Below, one piece after another: positions 1 through 14,477 of a DNA stretch of 64,000 bases. The position numbers and the translations under genes are program-made. The notes under the pieces are model-generated. The model was given only the letters and a program-made list of their open reading frames with translations, ran no database searches and had not been told where the DNA came from. The first letter of the stretch is position 1. Every line of letters begins with the position of its first letter. Origin of the DNA: Sanghuangporus weigelae (lineage: Eukaryota; Basidiomycota; Agaricomycetes; Hymenochaetales; Hymenochaetaceae); contig CP137324.1 of NCBI GenBank assembly GCA_033182465.1, forward strand, positions 124,001 through 188,000, read 5' to 3'.

Positions 1-1907
<1,907 letters not shown>

Positions 1908-2199
1908 CCTGATGCTTAGACATGGTATTTCTAGTAGAACACTATAGATGTTAGATACAGACGTACAATTCCATGTTCACTTTGTGGCGCTCGTCGCTCT
2001 GAAAATATACTGTATAGATTTAGAACGGTGTTTATATGCAAAGGAGGGGTGTTCTGAACTTCTTCGAGAAGGTCTGGACACATGAGCAACCTCGGCGACA
2101 GATCGGACAAATAGGAAGCCAGAGGACCGTCCATGTTTTCTTAATAAATACACAAACGTACCGGAAGACCAATGTTTCGTTCTCCTTGCCTCCGGTGCG

Positions 2200-4282
2200 A
2201 TGAAGGAACTCGCAAGATTCGCAGCTTTAGTCAGCTACCTAGGAGTCGGCGTTCTTGTCTTAGCAAACAACCCTCTACTCGTGCGCACGACCTCAGGACC
2301 GGTACTCGGTTTCCTCGACAGCACGACCGTACCGACCACGCTCTTACAAAAGTGGTATGGCATACGTTACGCGCAAGATACCTCCGGTGCGAATCGCTGG
2401 CGTCCTCCAAAGCCTTTCGTCGATAATTCCGGAAATATCTTTAATGCTTCGGAGTTCGGACCTGCATGCATGCAAGGACGGGCGGACGGAGGAAACGGGA
2501 CGAACGTGCAGAGCGAGGATTGTCTGAGGGTCAACGTGATCGCTCCTGTTGGCGCGAAGGACCTGCCTGTTTATATTTATTCCTAGTAAGCATAATTCTT
2601 CCATCTGTTCCGGATATTAATGTGATCGAGTATTATGAAATTTTGAAGTGGTGGGGGCTTCGATAGTGGAGCTTCCTCAGATCCAAAGATAGATGGATCC
2701 TTTCTTGCCGCTAAGGGAATCGTATTCACCAGTTACAATTATCGACTGTCACTTTGGGCATGGCCACATGCGAAAGAGATCGCCGACGCTGGTGAGACGC
2801 AGAACTTCGGATTGTTGGATACTAGAGCTGCAATTGAGTGGGTTAGAGATAATGCCAGAGCGTTTGGAGGAGATCCAACGAAAATTGTCCTTGGCGGTAA
2901 GGGACGCCCGTGAACTGCAAGGAAGTTGCGACTGACTCAATTGATATGATGCCAGGCGAATCTGTCGGCGCAGGTATGCTCCAAAGTCATGTCAGCGAAA
3001 GTGACTCCAGTTGATGGATCAGAAATGACCAACTTCTACATGTCGGCCTGGCCCAACGACCCGATTATCCGAGGTGCGGTTATGCAGAGCTCAGACAGTA
3101 AGTCGTCTATCTGGTTCCATATTTCTGCTCACATGACGCATGACGCAGCTTCACAACCACAGTGGCAAGTAGGGAATCAGCTTGAGGCTCTCTCGAAGAA
3201 TCTATCTTGTCCGACAGGAGTAGGGCAGCTCGACTGCTTGCGAACTAAAAGTGGTGTTGCTCTTCAAGAAATCCTGTTGTCTTCGGGAAACCAGCTCCAG
3301 CCTGTCATCGATAACATCACAATCTTCAAGGACTATGTGAAGCAGACAAGGGAGGGAAGAACAGCGAGGATACCGTTGTTAATAGGAACTAACAAAGTGA
3401 GTTGATCCTGATTTTGTTCGAGCTTGTGGTGACAAGTTTACAGGATGAGGGAACGCTGATCGTCAATGGAGAACCAACAGCATTCTCAGATGAAAGAGCA
3501 TACCTGCAAGTTCGATATATTAGATCCTCCATGAACACTTACTGAAAGCTCCACCACCAGTATAAGCAACAACCTGAACTTCCCTTTCGTGAACTTAACG
3601 AAAGTCCTCGAGATGTATCCTAGTCCGTCCGAGCAGTATCCATCAGTATACGACGCGACATCAGCAATATGGAGAGATGCGCATATGCTGTGCCTCGCGC
3701 ATAATCTCGGAAAGTGGAGGACAGAGGCATTGGAGCAGAAAGTCTGGAGGTATCGGTTCGACTTGGTTGCAAATAATCTGAACTCGCTGGGCTCTTCAAT
3801 TGGGACTTTCCATGGTAATCAATTCTTCTGAAGTCTCGCGGTTTGTACTGAAGACGCCATAGGTGAAGACATTCGCTTTGTCATGGGGTTAGTGGATATA
3901 GATGGAATAAGGCAACTTCTTACAATTCATCCAGGACCACAGATACTATCGTGCTAAGTCCTCCTTTCATACCCGTCACTCCATTTGAGCAAAATGTTTC
4001 CAACTACATGGTCGAAGCATGGACAAACTTCGTGAAGGGTATGACCTCAAACCCTATGATGCTAGATGTCGGGCTAATGTTGATCATCTAGATCCAATGT
4101 TAGGTCCGCGGATTCCTGGTTGGGACTTGTACGATCCGAGAAATAGTTCAACACTCGCGATACTCGGTATATCCGAATCAGGTGCTATCCCTGGTAATCA
4201 TTTCGCCATCGACGAGTCTTGCAAGTATTGGAATACTATCCTGCCGATATACCCTCAGGTAAGAGATACGATATTGAATTAA
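2200..4282 (+). CDS. Secreted carboxylesterase/lipase, type B
   Basis: Alpha/beta-hydrolase of the carboxylesterase type B family. The ATG at 2200 opens a hydrophobic signal-like stretch (SYLGVGVLVLA), followed by the N-terminal family block (TTSGPVLGFLD, WYGIRYAQ) and SEDCLRVNV. After an intron at about 2586-2650 the oxyanion-hole region (GGGFDSGAS) follows. The nucleophile elbow GGESVGAG is created across the intron ending near 2955, so the catalytic serine codon lies near 2962. A HGEDIRF block spans another intron near 3815-3863 and should hold the catalytic histidine. The end CKYWNTILPIYPQ is typical of fungal members. The stop is called at 4280-4282; the CAGGTAAGA at 4256-4264 could be a donor leading to one more tiny exon. 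A TTAATAAATA stretch lies about 55 bases upstream of the ATG. Likely hydrolyses extracellular esters. Confidence 0.85.
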
Positions 4283-4980
4283 GACAAGGGGAAATGACGA
4301 GCCACTCTGGGATAGACTTTCCCAGCTTGTGGAAATTGGACATGTTGAGTTGGGTGGTCTTCACAGGATGTAATGAAGGTAGAATTGAAGCAGACTTGTA
4401 TGTTGTGGCTTGTAGTGCGAGCTTACGTCAGACGTAAGGATCGATGAAGTCGCGTTGACTTCGAGCAACCACTACCTCTCGTATTCTTCAGCACTTGACT
4501 CCTTTCTTCATCCACCTTGCTATCTGAATTCTTGTGCTTGTCATCGGCTATGGCAGTCCCTCGAGGCTCTGAGTGGAAAATCGCTAAAATTTGACAATAA
4601 CGCATTGTGTCAAAGTCAATCTTGAAGATGGCAATTAGCAGAATCGAGCAAGACCTAGAGAACCGCTGGGTGGTCCAACTAACCATATCTATTGATGTTA
4701 AGATTTCCCTGGTCAACAGAAGACGCACTGAGACGCCCTTGGGACGAACGCCGGGCTAGTCGCGGTAGGACGCGTCAGTTGTTGTGATGCTCCGAGTCGC
4801 GTCTCCTGGTTGTGCTGTGACACACGCGTGACACAAATTGAAACTCCGACCACGCGCCCTCGTCTCCTGCTCGTGCACCAACACGGGACCATTTCCTCTC
4901 GACACCGATCAGCTCTCCGCCGCAATACGTGCGACGCGTCCCGACGCGCATCTCCTCGACATTAACTAAGAGACAATTCT
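4283..4980. other. Intergenic region, no gene recognised
   Basis: Between the carboxylesterase and the Dsn1 gene. Short open frames on both strands lack start context, splice-consistent extensions or recognisable motifs. The last 250 bases are rich in CG-containing words such as ACGCG and GACGCG, which may be part of the Dsn1 promoter. Confidence 0.5.
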
Positions 4981-7253
4981 ATGCGATTTCTCCATCCAGC
5001 GAGCGGCGGTCTCGAACAACCAATGCTTCCTACCCAGCCGCCTACGACCAATGCCGCTGCTTCTGCTCCTGCACCTAAACGAAAGAACGCAGATGATGCA
5101 AATTTGCTGGGGAACCCGTCAAAGAGACCAAGGAATGATGTATGTATTATATCTATGTTTTGATATGTTTGGAATACCGATGAAAGGATGAACAGCCTGA
5201 AAATGTACCAGCCCAAAACTTTGCAAACCGTACGTTTAGCAAACAAGCATTCTATGTCGACAAGCATGCTCATCATGAATCGTAGGTGTGGAAAAGAAAG
5301 GCAACTTTATTATCACGAGAAAGCCTTCAGTGCCTCCTCAATCGTCTCAAGATACTAGTCGAGAGCCTCAGCGACCGCCATCACGAGCCACGCATTCGGG
5401 AACAGAAGGAATCTCGTCAGCAACTGCAACAGGTCCATCAACGTCGAAGCCGAGGTCAAAACCTCCATCGGCAGCTTCAACGACCGATCCCGCCTTTGCC
5501 AGGGTGCGGAAGAAAGGGAAAGGACGCGACGTCCCAGCTGGAACTACGGGCGATAATGAGGTTGAGGAAGACGTGCGACAGATGAACTCAGAAGCAGACA
5601 ACTTACGTGACCGCTCTCGAGCAAGTATAGCCAGTATGACGCCTGCTGCAATGACTATCGAACTCGAATTTCCTCCGCCAAAGTCGAGTGCTCCGAATGG
5701 TGGGAAATCGCGTGTGCAACAATTGAAAGGGCAATTCGAGCCTGGTGGACCGTCTCAGACTGATCGGGAAGGCACAATACCTATCGCAGAACAAGAAACG
5801 CCCCAGATTGTGAGGAACAGACTTTTTCGAGGGGAATCGAGACCCCCGCCCGAGTCAGGCCTTGGTCAATCAAGGACTACTGGGACAAGTGGTCCACCGA
5901 GTAGTTCCGGATCTGGCTCATCAAGACGAAGAAGCTCGTTCAGCATGCGCGGAAAGCGCGTCAGCTCGACCTTTGAGTCGACTGGCATTATCAGTGCGTG
6001 TCATCTTTTCTCTTGTAACATCTTCATATTAATTTGTGTAATAGCCATGCCACATACGTCCGTTCCAGAGTACTCTCTATACAAACACATTGACCCTGAA
6101 CTACCCGAGTCGCAACGCATCCGTCAATTATTGATATGGGTCGCGTCACGCGCAAAGGAACCATCGTCTTCTCGTGGTGGCAAGCGAAAAGCCAACGATC
6201 CTCCGCCATCGGACGCCAATTTACCTCCACTTCCTCCAGGTGGCGCAGAGCTTTTGAAAGAAATCGAGGATGATATTATACGGCAATTAGCTGAGAAGAA
6301 GATAGACACGAGCGCATACTCTGGACCTTCGGGCCTAAATGGTTCGTGGAAGGTGAAGGAGAACGAACAGAATGTGAAGAATAGAGCTCGAGAGAAGTTA
6401 TTTACAGAGCAAATTGAGGAGTGAGTCGGCCATGATTGATGTGTGTGTTCGAATTTCTGATAGTATATATAGGCGTAAGAAAGAAGACCTAGCGTGGGCC
6501 GAAGTGGCACAGTTCTACAATGCACATCAAGCTAATGTCCTATCCGCCATCAACCAGAAGAATCGTGCCGCCAAGGGCAAAGGGAAACAGAGGGCAACTT
6601 CACAGGAGCCAGAAGATCTGGAGCCTTGGGAAAACGAGTTACCAGAGAAATTCCGAGGGCCAAAGGGATACGATGCAGCGAAGCAGTTAATCGAGCTTGG
6701 CGTAGAGGGCGTTGGGAAGGGTGATTCTCGATTGGAACAGTTACAATTCAAGGCATGTTATTCCGAGCAACTAGCATGTGTATTTTCGTCATTAACCTCT
6801 GATCATTAGGAGGACCGATTACATGCCGCTCTATCAGTAGCGCGGCAATTGACGCACATAGCACGACTAGATCTCGATAGGCGACTCGCTTTACTAAACT
6901 TATCTGACGCACAACGAACATTACCGCCATCTTCCGAAGCCCCGCTAACCGGGCAACAAGCAGTATCGAATTTCGTTCCGGCGACTGCGTTACCAAGACA
7001 TACGGGGCCTGATGTGCAAGATCTATTTCGTGATCTATTACGTGGACTCGACGCCACGCAGCCACGAGCGCAGGTCGGTGACGCCGCAAGAAGAGCGGCG
7101 AAGGAGATACAACGGGCGCGCGAATCACAGGTACATCAGAGTGCTGAGGGCGGGGTACAGGAGCGGAAGCTGACGGACGTGCCTCCGCCTACGCCGCGCA
7201 AACCTCCTGGGACACCGAAGCGAGCCGGTACGCCTGGGGCGTCTCGAAGATAG
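4981..7253 (+). CDS. DSN1: Kinetochore protein Mis13/Dsn1 (MIND complex)
   Basis: Structural component of the Mis12/MIND complex that links centromeric chromatin to the outer kinetochore. The central block carries the family hallmark: a Ser/Arg run (RRRSSFSMRGKRVSS), then after an intron near 5995-6046 the conserved stretch PHTSVPEYSLYKHIDPELPE with IRQLLIWVASRA. The N-terminal third is long, low in complexity and rich in Ser/Pro/Arg. The C-terminal part is helical and charged (LHAALSVARQLTHIARLDLD) and ends in a basic Pro/Thr tail (PPTPRKPPGTPKRAG). Introns lie near 5140-5193, 5230-5285, 5995-6046, 6421-6472 and 6754-6809. The start at 4981 is the first ATG in frame; an ATG at 5023 is a possible alternative. 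Length, about 670 residues, is within the fungal range. Confidence 0.8.
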
Positions 7254-8334
7254 ACTCGACCTTTTCCGCCCCTTTATTTACTCGGCCTTCTCACATCGTG
7301 CTTTGTAACGTCTCATCTGGTCTCTTGGTTATCCACAAGCTCCTTCTCCGGTGCACCATATTTTTTTCCGCTTCTCAATTCATGACTTCCGGCCTTCGAC
7401 TCCGCGACGCTTCGCTCCTGTACTGCTCCCCTGCACGCAAGATTCTTCTGTCACATATCTATCTACGAATACAAATCTGTAGCATCTATCGTCGAGTAGT
7501 AATCCAAATTCTATCAGCCCTCAGATGATCTCTCTACTTCGGGATGATTATATAGGTCCTAAAGGTCGAGAAGAATCCAGGTCAGGATTCTCTGACGAGT
7601 ATTCAAATCTCTTTCGACATCTTAGAGATCCTAGAACGATAATGACATATCGAGTATTGATTCAGTCAACACTACGTCTGCGAATCGAACCACATAAATT
7701 GGTTCTTTTTCTTATCAAGTACGATCAAGGAGAACGGGCGAGGAGGGGAAAAAAACAAGGAAAATCAAGACGTGTACAGTCCGCGACTCAGTTCCGGCCT
7801 CTATGCACGTTTGCTGTTTTTCTTTTCTCCGCGGGTACCGATACACAGAACGACGGGTCACAGGAAACGGACAAGCAAAGAGGAGCAGCACTTCTGAGAA
7901 GGGGTTTGAGAGGATACTTGGTGACGGTAGAAACGATGGCATGGCATGGAGAAGGATGGGATACTTTGATTACGGACTCCTACGCACCCATTTACCTCTG
8001 TAAGACGACTGGAAGTTCGTATTGAGATTGACGAGCTCTGCATTAGTACGAATCGCTTTGGATCTACCGACCGAGATGGTCCTTTTCATATATTTGGGCG
8101 GTACATACTGTGCCAGACGCAACTAGGGCCTGCACTCTCCCACTCCGCACTACATCAACCTATGAGACAGCGGTTTGTGACAATGAGACAAACACGAGAA
8201 CGATCATCCAATCCATGCGGACAGCCGCTGCAGAGTGAGACCCTTCATACCGTTGATGGAGTCAACTTGAAAATGCTCTCAGAAATCATTTGCTACACTC
8301 TAGTTCCACCATCAGAAAATCACCCAGATGGCGA

Positions 8335-8587
8335 TCAATCTGAAGGAAGCACTTTGTAGATGATAAAGAGAGTCCAAGTGAAATGCATCGTGGTCAGGGT
8401 AAACATGACTCCGGACACTAGTACTGCCACCGCTATACGCATAATTCCTCCCATTGTGTTACTTTGACTGTTCCTCTGAATCTTTTCTCTTGCTCTAGAT
8501 CTGTGGTCCACCTGCGTCTCTCAGGTTGACATGAGGCAAGAGTCTATGATTGGGGAAAAGCGGCAAAGGGTGTAATTGATCCTTACC
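8335..8587 (-). CDS. Possible very small membrane protein, 5' exon not found
   Basis: On the minus strand an exon starting at 8511, just after an acceptor-like CGCAG, reads 58 codons to a TGA at 8335-8337. Its first 20 residues are basic and polar (VDHRSRAREKIQRNSQ). A hydrophobic segment of about 30 residues follows (RIAVAVLVSGVMFTLTTMHF and WTLFIIYKV). It joins in frame to a preceding piece (TPRLFAPE) ending at 8587 with a good donor (GAG|GTAAGG). Upstream of that piece an in-frame stop forces another intron, and I could not find a convincing first exon. The layout resembles small organelle membrane proteins, but I do not recognise the family. It could be chance. Confidence 0.3.
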
Positions 8588-9034
8588 TCTGGTGCAAAAA
8601 GTCTTGGCGTGTACACTATTGAAGTTTACGGACTCACTAGTTCTCGTCGTCTACTAATGTGCAGGCAGCACTTTTTGAGACCTTATCGATTTGGTCTCCA
8701 GACAACTCTTTTGCGCGTCATCTAAAGAAGCTTACTTACTGTGGCGATAAACTATGGAGTGTGCTGAAGTCTCGCGTCTGTAATTGGAAGACGAAAAGAA
8801 CTCAAGGATTATTCTCAGAAAGTTATCATACCGATTCTACGGTCAGCAGGCCACTAATACTTCGTTCCGGCTGAAGCTAAGCACGCCATGTTTATTACAT
8901 CTTGCATTTAAAGTTTGTATGTATCATATTTTTAGCTCTCCAGGTACAAGCGGAACCGGAAGTCGCCATAGTCCAGTCCTCCTGCCCTACTTATCAGTTC
9001 ACATGGACAGAATCAAAATACAATGCCGATTCGA

Positions 9035-9042
9035 TATAAAAA
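9035..9042 (+). promoter_or_regulatory. TATA-like box of peptide transporter A
   Basis: TATAAAAA lies about 70 bases upstream of the transporter ATG at 9112. Position and sequence fit a TATA element, but no transcript start is known. Confidence 0.4.
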
Positions 9043-9111
9043 CCTCGTTATCTGGTTCTCTCACCTCACGTCCTACACTAGTCTCTCTGGTTGGATAGTA
9101 GTTCTAAGGCT

Positions 9112-11330
9112 ATGGCTGCCTACCCGGCTGATGATGCTGCTCTCGCTGGACTCTCGGAGGCAGAACGTGCTGAGACTAATAGTGAGAAGGTCCCCTCGTC
9201 GGAGTCTATCAACCAGCCATCGCTTGCACATCATCATGCAGACGGAACAGAGATCCCATCAGAGGAAGATATAGTCTCTCTCCGTCGTATCCCCGATACG
9301 CTACCTTTCCGTGCATACTTGATCGCGTACGTCGAGTTAGCCGAGCGGTTCTCGTATTACGGTAAGCGGGCATCACTATGATAATTTTTCTGACTGAATA
9401 TACGCATTTTTCCTAGGCTCGACTGTTGTCTTTACCAATTTCATCCAACAACCTCTGCCTATCGGCTCTAGGACCGGTGCTGGAGGCGCGAATGGTCAAA
9501 GTACGTCGGATTTAATAAAGTAGTGAAATAAAGTTCGCTCGATACTCAATCCTTTACTTCCAGGTGGCGCCCTTGGAATGGGCCAACGTGCTTCCACAGG
9601 CATCTCAACATTCAACGGTTTCTGGGCCTACATTACCCCACTCGTCGGCGGTTACCTCGCAGACACCTACTTCGGGCGGTTCAGAACGGTCTGCTACGCC
9701 ATCGTAGTCGCACTCGTCGGCCATGTCCTCCTCATCGTCTCCGCGCTCCCCGAAGTGATCACAAAACCACACAATGCACTGGCGTGCTTTATTATCGCTG
9801 CGGTGGTCATGGGTGCTGGTACGGGTGGGTTTAAGAGTAATATATCCCCGCTTATTGCGGAGCAGTATACGGGCAAGATGCATGTCAGGACGTTAAGGAG
9901 TGAGGAGAGGGTGCTGGTGGACCCGGCGCTCACTACGGCAAGAATTTACATGGTAAGTTCGCATTACTATTCATTCCTATACGAGTGCTTTATTTTGTTT
10001 CTTGTAGTACTTCTATCTGTTCATCAACGTCGGAGCATTGATCGGTCAGATCGGGATGACCTATTCCGAGAAGGTTCGTCCGCACTGATTTCAGTTCCAA
10101 CTGGTACGCATATATCTAAAGTGATGACAACCTTCAGTATGTCGGCTTCTGGCTCGCCTACCTCCTCCCGACAATAATCTTCGTCACCGCGCCGCTCGTG
10201 CTCTACCTGGGACGGAACGTGTACATACGTTCCCCGCCGCAGGGCTCCGTCCTCGCCACGGCAGTGAGGGTATATCGAACCGCTGCGCGCGGGCGAGGAG
10301 CATGGTCGTGGAATCCTGTGACGACGTGGCGGAGGCATAAGGCGGACGATTTCTGGGAGTATGCGAAGCCGAGTCGGTTATTGAAGGAACACGCTTCTGG
10401 AGAGGGTGATGGGAGGCCAGGATGGATGACGTGGGATGATAGATGGGTCGAGGAGGTCCGGAGGGGCGTTAAAGCGTGTGCCGTATTCGTTTGGTATCCA
10501 ATCTACTGTAAGTCCTCTCTTATCAAAATTCTTCCCCTCTAACTAAGTCATTTCCCTAAACGCACCTACCGCAGGGCTCGCATACAACCAGCTCGGGAAC
10601 AACCTCACCTCGCAGGCCGCTACGATGGCGACGCACGGGCTGCCGAACGACGTGCTGGGGAACCTCGACCCCTTCGCGCTCATCATCTTCATCCCCATCT
10701 GCGACTTGTTCATCTACCCGGCGCTGCAGCGTTACAACATCCGCTTCACGCCCATCAAGAAGATCACCGCTGGGTTCTACATGTGCGCGGCTGCGATGGT
10801 CTGGGCGGCCGTCCTGCAGCACTACCTGTATAAAACGAATCCGTGTGGGTATCAGGCGAGTACGTGTGTGGATCAGGATGGAGAGCCGGTGACGAGCCCG
10901 CTGAACGTGTGGATCCAGACGGGGTCATACGTCCTCATCGCCCTATCGGAGATCTTCGCTAGTATAACCGGCCTGGAGTACGCGTTTACGAAGGCGCCGA
11001 GGAATATGCGGAGCCTGGTCATGGGCATTTTCCTGTTTATGAGTGCGATTTCGAGCGCGCTGGGCGAGGCGTTTGTCTGTGAGTAGTCAGTAATCTGGAT
11101 CTTAGAAGACATGACAAGCTGACAAAAACATCGCGTTTAATAAAGCTCTTTCCGCTGATCCTCTACTCGTATGGAATTACGGTTCCATGGGTGTCTTCGC
11201 ATTCATCGCGGGTGTAGGCTTTTGGCTCTCCTTCCGCCACCTTGACGCTGAAGAAGAGGCTCTCAACGCTTTGAATGATGCGGAGAGTATCAGAGAAGGG
11301 AGCGAACCTTTAAAGGGAGAGAAAGCATGA
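9112..11330 (+). CDS. PTR2: POT/PTR2-family di/tripeptide transporter A
   Basis: Proton-coupled oligopeptide transporter of the plasma membrane, importing di- and tripeptides. The start at 9112 is chosen because the paralogue at 28.6-30.8 kb begins at the same distance from the shared block (ADDAxxAGLxEAxRAE). Exon 1 (9112-9361) carries the POT E-x-x-E-R-F motif as AYVELAERFSYYG. Exon 3 (9564-9952) holds the family signature block FNGFWAYITPLVGGYLADTY and the loop GAGTGGFKSNISPLIAEQY. Later exons hold the central inserted segment with a Trp-rich stretch and the C-terminal helices (VWAAVLQHYLYKTNPCGYQ, SALGEAFV). The final exon ends in an acidic then basic tail with a stop near 11328-11330. 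Convergent with the metacaspase gene, about 270 bases away. A nearly collinear inverted paralogue lies 17 kb downstream. Confidence 0.92.
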
Positions 11331-11601
11331 TATACTGTAAATTTTATACATCTACCTTCTCCCGTAACATTTTGGTGACCAAATTGGTTGGATAATTTAC
11401 CTCGATATATGTGCTGTACGTGTACGCCAAGACGAATACGAATTACATCCTTAAACAAATTTTCGTTTCGTTTTTTATCGGAAGAAATACACGGATACAG
11501 ATCTAGAGTTCTCCGAGCAAACAAGCATAAATACCAAAGTTACATTGTGTACATTCTCGTCCACATACAATAGCACTGTTCCATCATCATCATCGTCAAG
11601 A

Positions 11602-14137
11602 TCAGAAGATAAAGTAAATGTTTGTATCCTGCAAAACGGGAGAAACAGGTGAGTCCAAGATCTACCTTTCGGGATGAAGGAAACATACAATAGGATGCGA
11701 GCTGGATAGCTGGGGCTTTTGACTGTACTTGCTGCGGAGGATATTGCGCAGGTTGTTGAGCAGCTCTTGGAACGTCTGCTGTGGTTTCTCGTCTGTAAAG
11801 CAAATTAATAAGAGCTGTCGGTTTCTCCTGGTAAAATAGAGTTCGGAGTTGAAGGACTCACTGAGAGCAGCGATGAACGCCTATGCAAGCATGGGAAGAT
11901 GAAGTTTAGTCAGCAGAATAATGAGAATGGCGTACATAGCTCATAGCACCCGTCGCACGTCCAGCCTCAACCGTATCCGCACTCGTCTGCGAGTCTTTGC
12001 ATCCACTCCAAGTGATCTACACGCATCCACCCATCCAGTCAATAAATCACATTTCATGTAAATTTTCAGATCCGAGCGAATACTCACAACATCTGCAGGG
12101 CTCGTCCTCGTCCTTCTCGAGTACTCTTCCGCCTTCTGAGTATTACCTGTCGCAGTCTTGAAGAGACCCATCGCACCCTTGAGAACTCCGCCCATGTCGT
12201 GCTGCGCGTACGACTTGGCCATACCGAAGAGTCCTTGTCCGACTTCAGCTGTCAGATTGGGTTCCTTGATCTTCCCTTCGGTGGAATACTGTATAAGAGA
12301 AGGGAGGGGAGAAGGTCATGTAGTTGAATGCTAGTTTGGAAATGATATGCATACAATGTATGGCAGATCTAAGTGCATGGGAAATCAGAATGTTTTACAG
12401 AGTCAGAAGTTATAATGATGATATCGAACCTAATACCGAGCCTGAATGACACGACTACGTATAATGGTTCAGTGGACAGGCATGTATTATCACAACTGAA
12501 TCGACTTACGTCGAAAATGGCCGTCAAACGACATCCAGCCGGGAGTGGGCGTACCTAAATTGCATCACATCAAGACAAAATCTTCGGCGGAATCCATAAA
12601 TAATGAGCTACCATGATCGCGTGCAAATCCTATGGAAAAGTCTGATTAACGTTGACGGAAAGACGACGATAGACACGCACATCATCAACGATGTGTCCAA
12701 CATTTTCGAAGTCCAGCGGGTAGATGACTGCCAATTACAGTCTAATCAGCTAGCCTTATTTTAAGGATAAAAGAACGGACCTTCATCGTATCCATCAGCC
12801 TCGTCTCCGTCCAGATCCTTCGTCTGGCCACCGTGTCCAGAATCTCAGCACTAAGTAAGAATAGCTACCAAAGGCATATCGGGAAGCGACTACATACAAT
12901 GGAAGAAAAGCGAGTCGTTCGGGCTGGCGTCGCGCACAAGCCATTGCATCGCATCGATCTACATAAGGAAGTAAACGACCCCATACGCGACATGGGATGA
13001 AACCGATCGGAGTTCCCATTACTTACAATGTTCTGCTTTGTAGGTATTTGGCGCGAGTTGCGTGCGTCATCTGTGAGCGTTACGATGTCGTCCGGATTAT
13101 ATCCATGGCCTGGAAGAATAGACAACTATGAGTACAGACCGACTATGAGGGAAAGGAAAAGAACGCGCTGTTCAGGAAACGTTGCACATTATGCACATCG
13201 TTGATACATCCTTTCAACTCCGCCTTCTGTCCTATATAATTGATACCAATCTAGTTAACACGCAGTTAGACCATTGTCCTCACAGACACCTGAGTTCGTG
13301 GCACGAAGACAACGATAATGGAAGACTTACGCAAAGCGCCTTCTTTTTGCCCGTGCATTGCGAATATCTAAAGTTGTACTGATGCATGGCATTATCGGAT
13401 CCTTGATACTGCGGACCGTAGTTTTGCACATCGCTCGGAGGCATATGTGGCGCACCGCCACCTGCAACCAAAACGAATGAATGGCAAACCTATGCGACTG
13501 ACCCATTCGAAGACGCACCATAACTCGGACGAGAGTCATACCGAGGGACGGGAGGTGGTCCGTTCGGAGCCATGTAACTGCCAATGCAGATAATTCAGTG
13601 AGGCCCGAACATTAGCAACGAATGCCCACTCACCCTCCGTCAGATCCACCATATCCACCAGGTGCAGGGCTTCCATATCCACTACAACATGTTTGGACCA
13701 TCAGCACATCTTCCAATAAACACGAAAATCGGCTCTAGGACTCGGGCGTGAACTTACCTGGGTGGACCAGGTGGCGGCACGTACGCGGGTGCATAACCAT
13801 TGCTCTGATGTCCAGGTGGTGGACCAGGTGGTGCGCGAAACTGATAATCACCTCCTAGAGGCGGAGGACCCGGAGGCGGTACGTATCCTCCACCAAATCC
13901 TCCTCTGTTGTTGTTACAGGGATCGTTAGCATTTCCTTCACGACATAAAGTAACTTATTTACCCGAATCTAATAATCCGAGTTAATCAAGATAAATAGAA
14001 AGTATAATGATGCATAGGACTCACCCTGGAGGAGGAGAAGGGAAACCCGGCGGACCAGGAGGAGGCGCGTAACCATCTGGCTGAGGAAAAGCGCGATGCT
14101 GATGATGGTGTTGCTGGCCCGGATAGTTATTCCACAT
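11602..14137 (-). CDS. MCA1: Type I metacaspase
   Basis: Cysteine peptidase of the C14 clan cleaving after Arg/Lys, linked in fungi to stress response, protein quality control and cell death. The ATG at 14137 opens a Pro/Gly/Tyr/Gln-rich prodomain (WNNYPGQQHHHQH, many PPPGPP units) split over several small exons. The p20-like domain begins with KKALCINYIGQ and LKGCINDVHN, has GYNPDDIVTLTDDARNS, then the catalytic His in FFHYSGHGGQTKD (the intron near 12852-12898 interrupts this motif), and the catalytic Cys in IFDSCHSGSVLDLPY. The p10 part has ITWSGCKDSQTSADT and the conserved end PQLSSSHPIDTNIYFIF. The last exon is only 27 bases (11602-11628). About a dozen introns. Both catalytic residues are present, so it should be active. 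Calcium-binding acidic residues (DGDEADGYDE) are also present. Confidence 0.93.
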
Positions 14138-14477
14138 TATTGCGCTTTTCTGAGTATTTTACACGTGTCCTAATGATACGGTGCTGATTGTGCTGCGCAG
14201 ATGATGGAAGCAGGAAGCTAAGAGACGAATTGCATTTTAAGCTGCTGAACCAGTGGCGCCGAGGAACTGTGCCGTGCCGATCGAAAGGCGCCGATCGATC
14301 ACTGCCGAGCGTATACGCATATTATCTAACCGTCACTCGGGCTCGTTCAAGTACTAAACCCAAATTCTATACATGGAATCAAGTATGAGGCTGCAGAAAC
14401 CAGCAATCCTGTAATTACTTATCAACTCGCAATGTAATCCACCATCTCGAATCCAAGGCGCTTATCCAGAATATAGA
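14138..14477. other. Intergenic region upstream of the metacaspase
   Basis: 340 bases between the metacaspase start and the stop of the small Cys-rich gene. It should hold the metacaspase promoter. No clear TATA element or gene is seen; a 66-codon open frame at 14188-14388 has no supporting features. Confidence 0.5.

Larger units (their letters stand above)
7254..9111. other. Long intergenic region between Dsn1 and peptide transporter A
   Basis: About 1.9 kb. A 166-codon open frame at 7525-8025 (+) has an ATG but no recognisable domain, and I treat it as chance. A possible small membrane protein on the minus strand (8335-8587) is listed separately. The rest, including the T-rich area around 7300-7500, shows nothing that I can assign. 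Confidence 0.5.

Noticed and set aside
7525-8025. 166-codon plus-strand ATG frame in the Dsn1-PTR gap
   Set aside because: No recognisable domain, odd composition and no splice support; it overlaps a region where the other strand is equally open.
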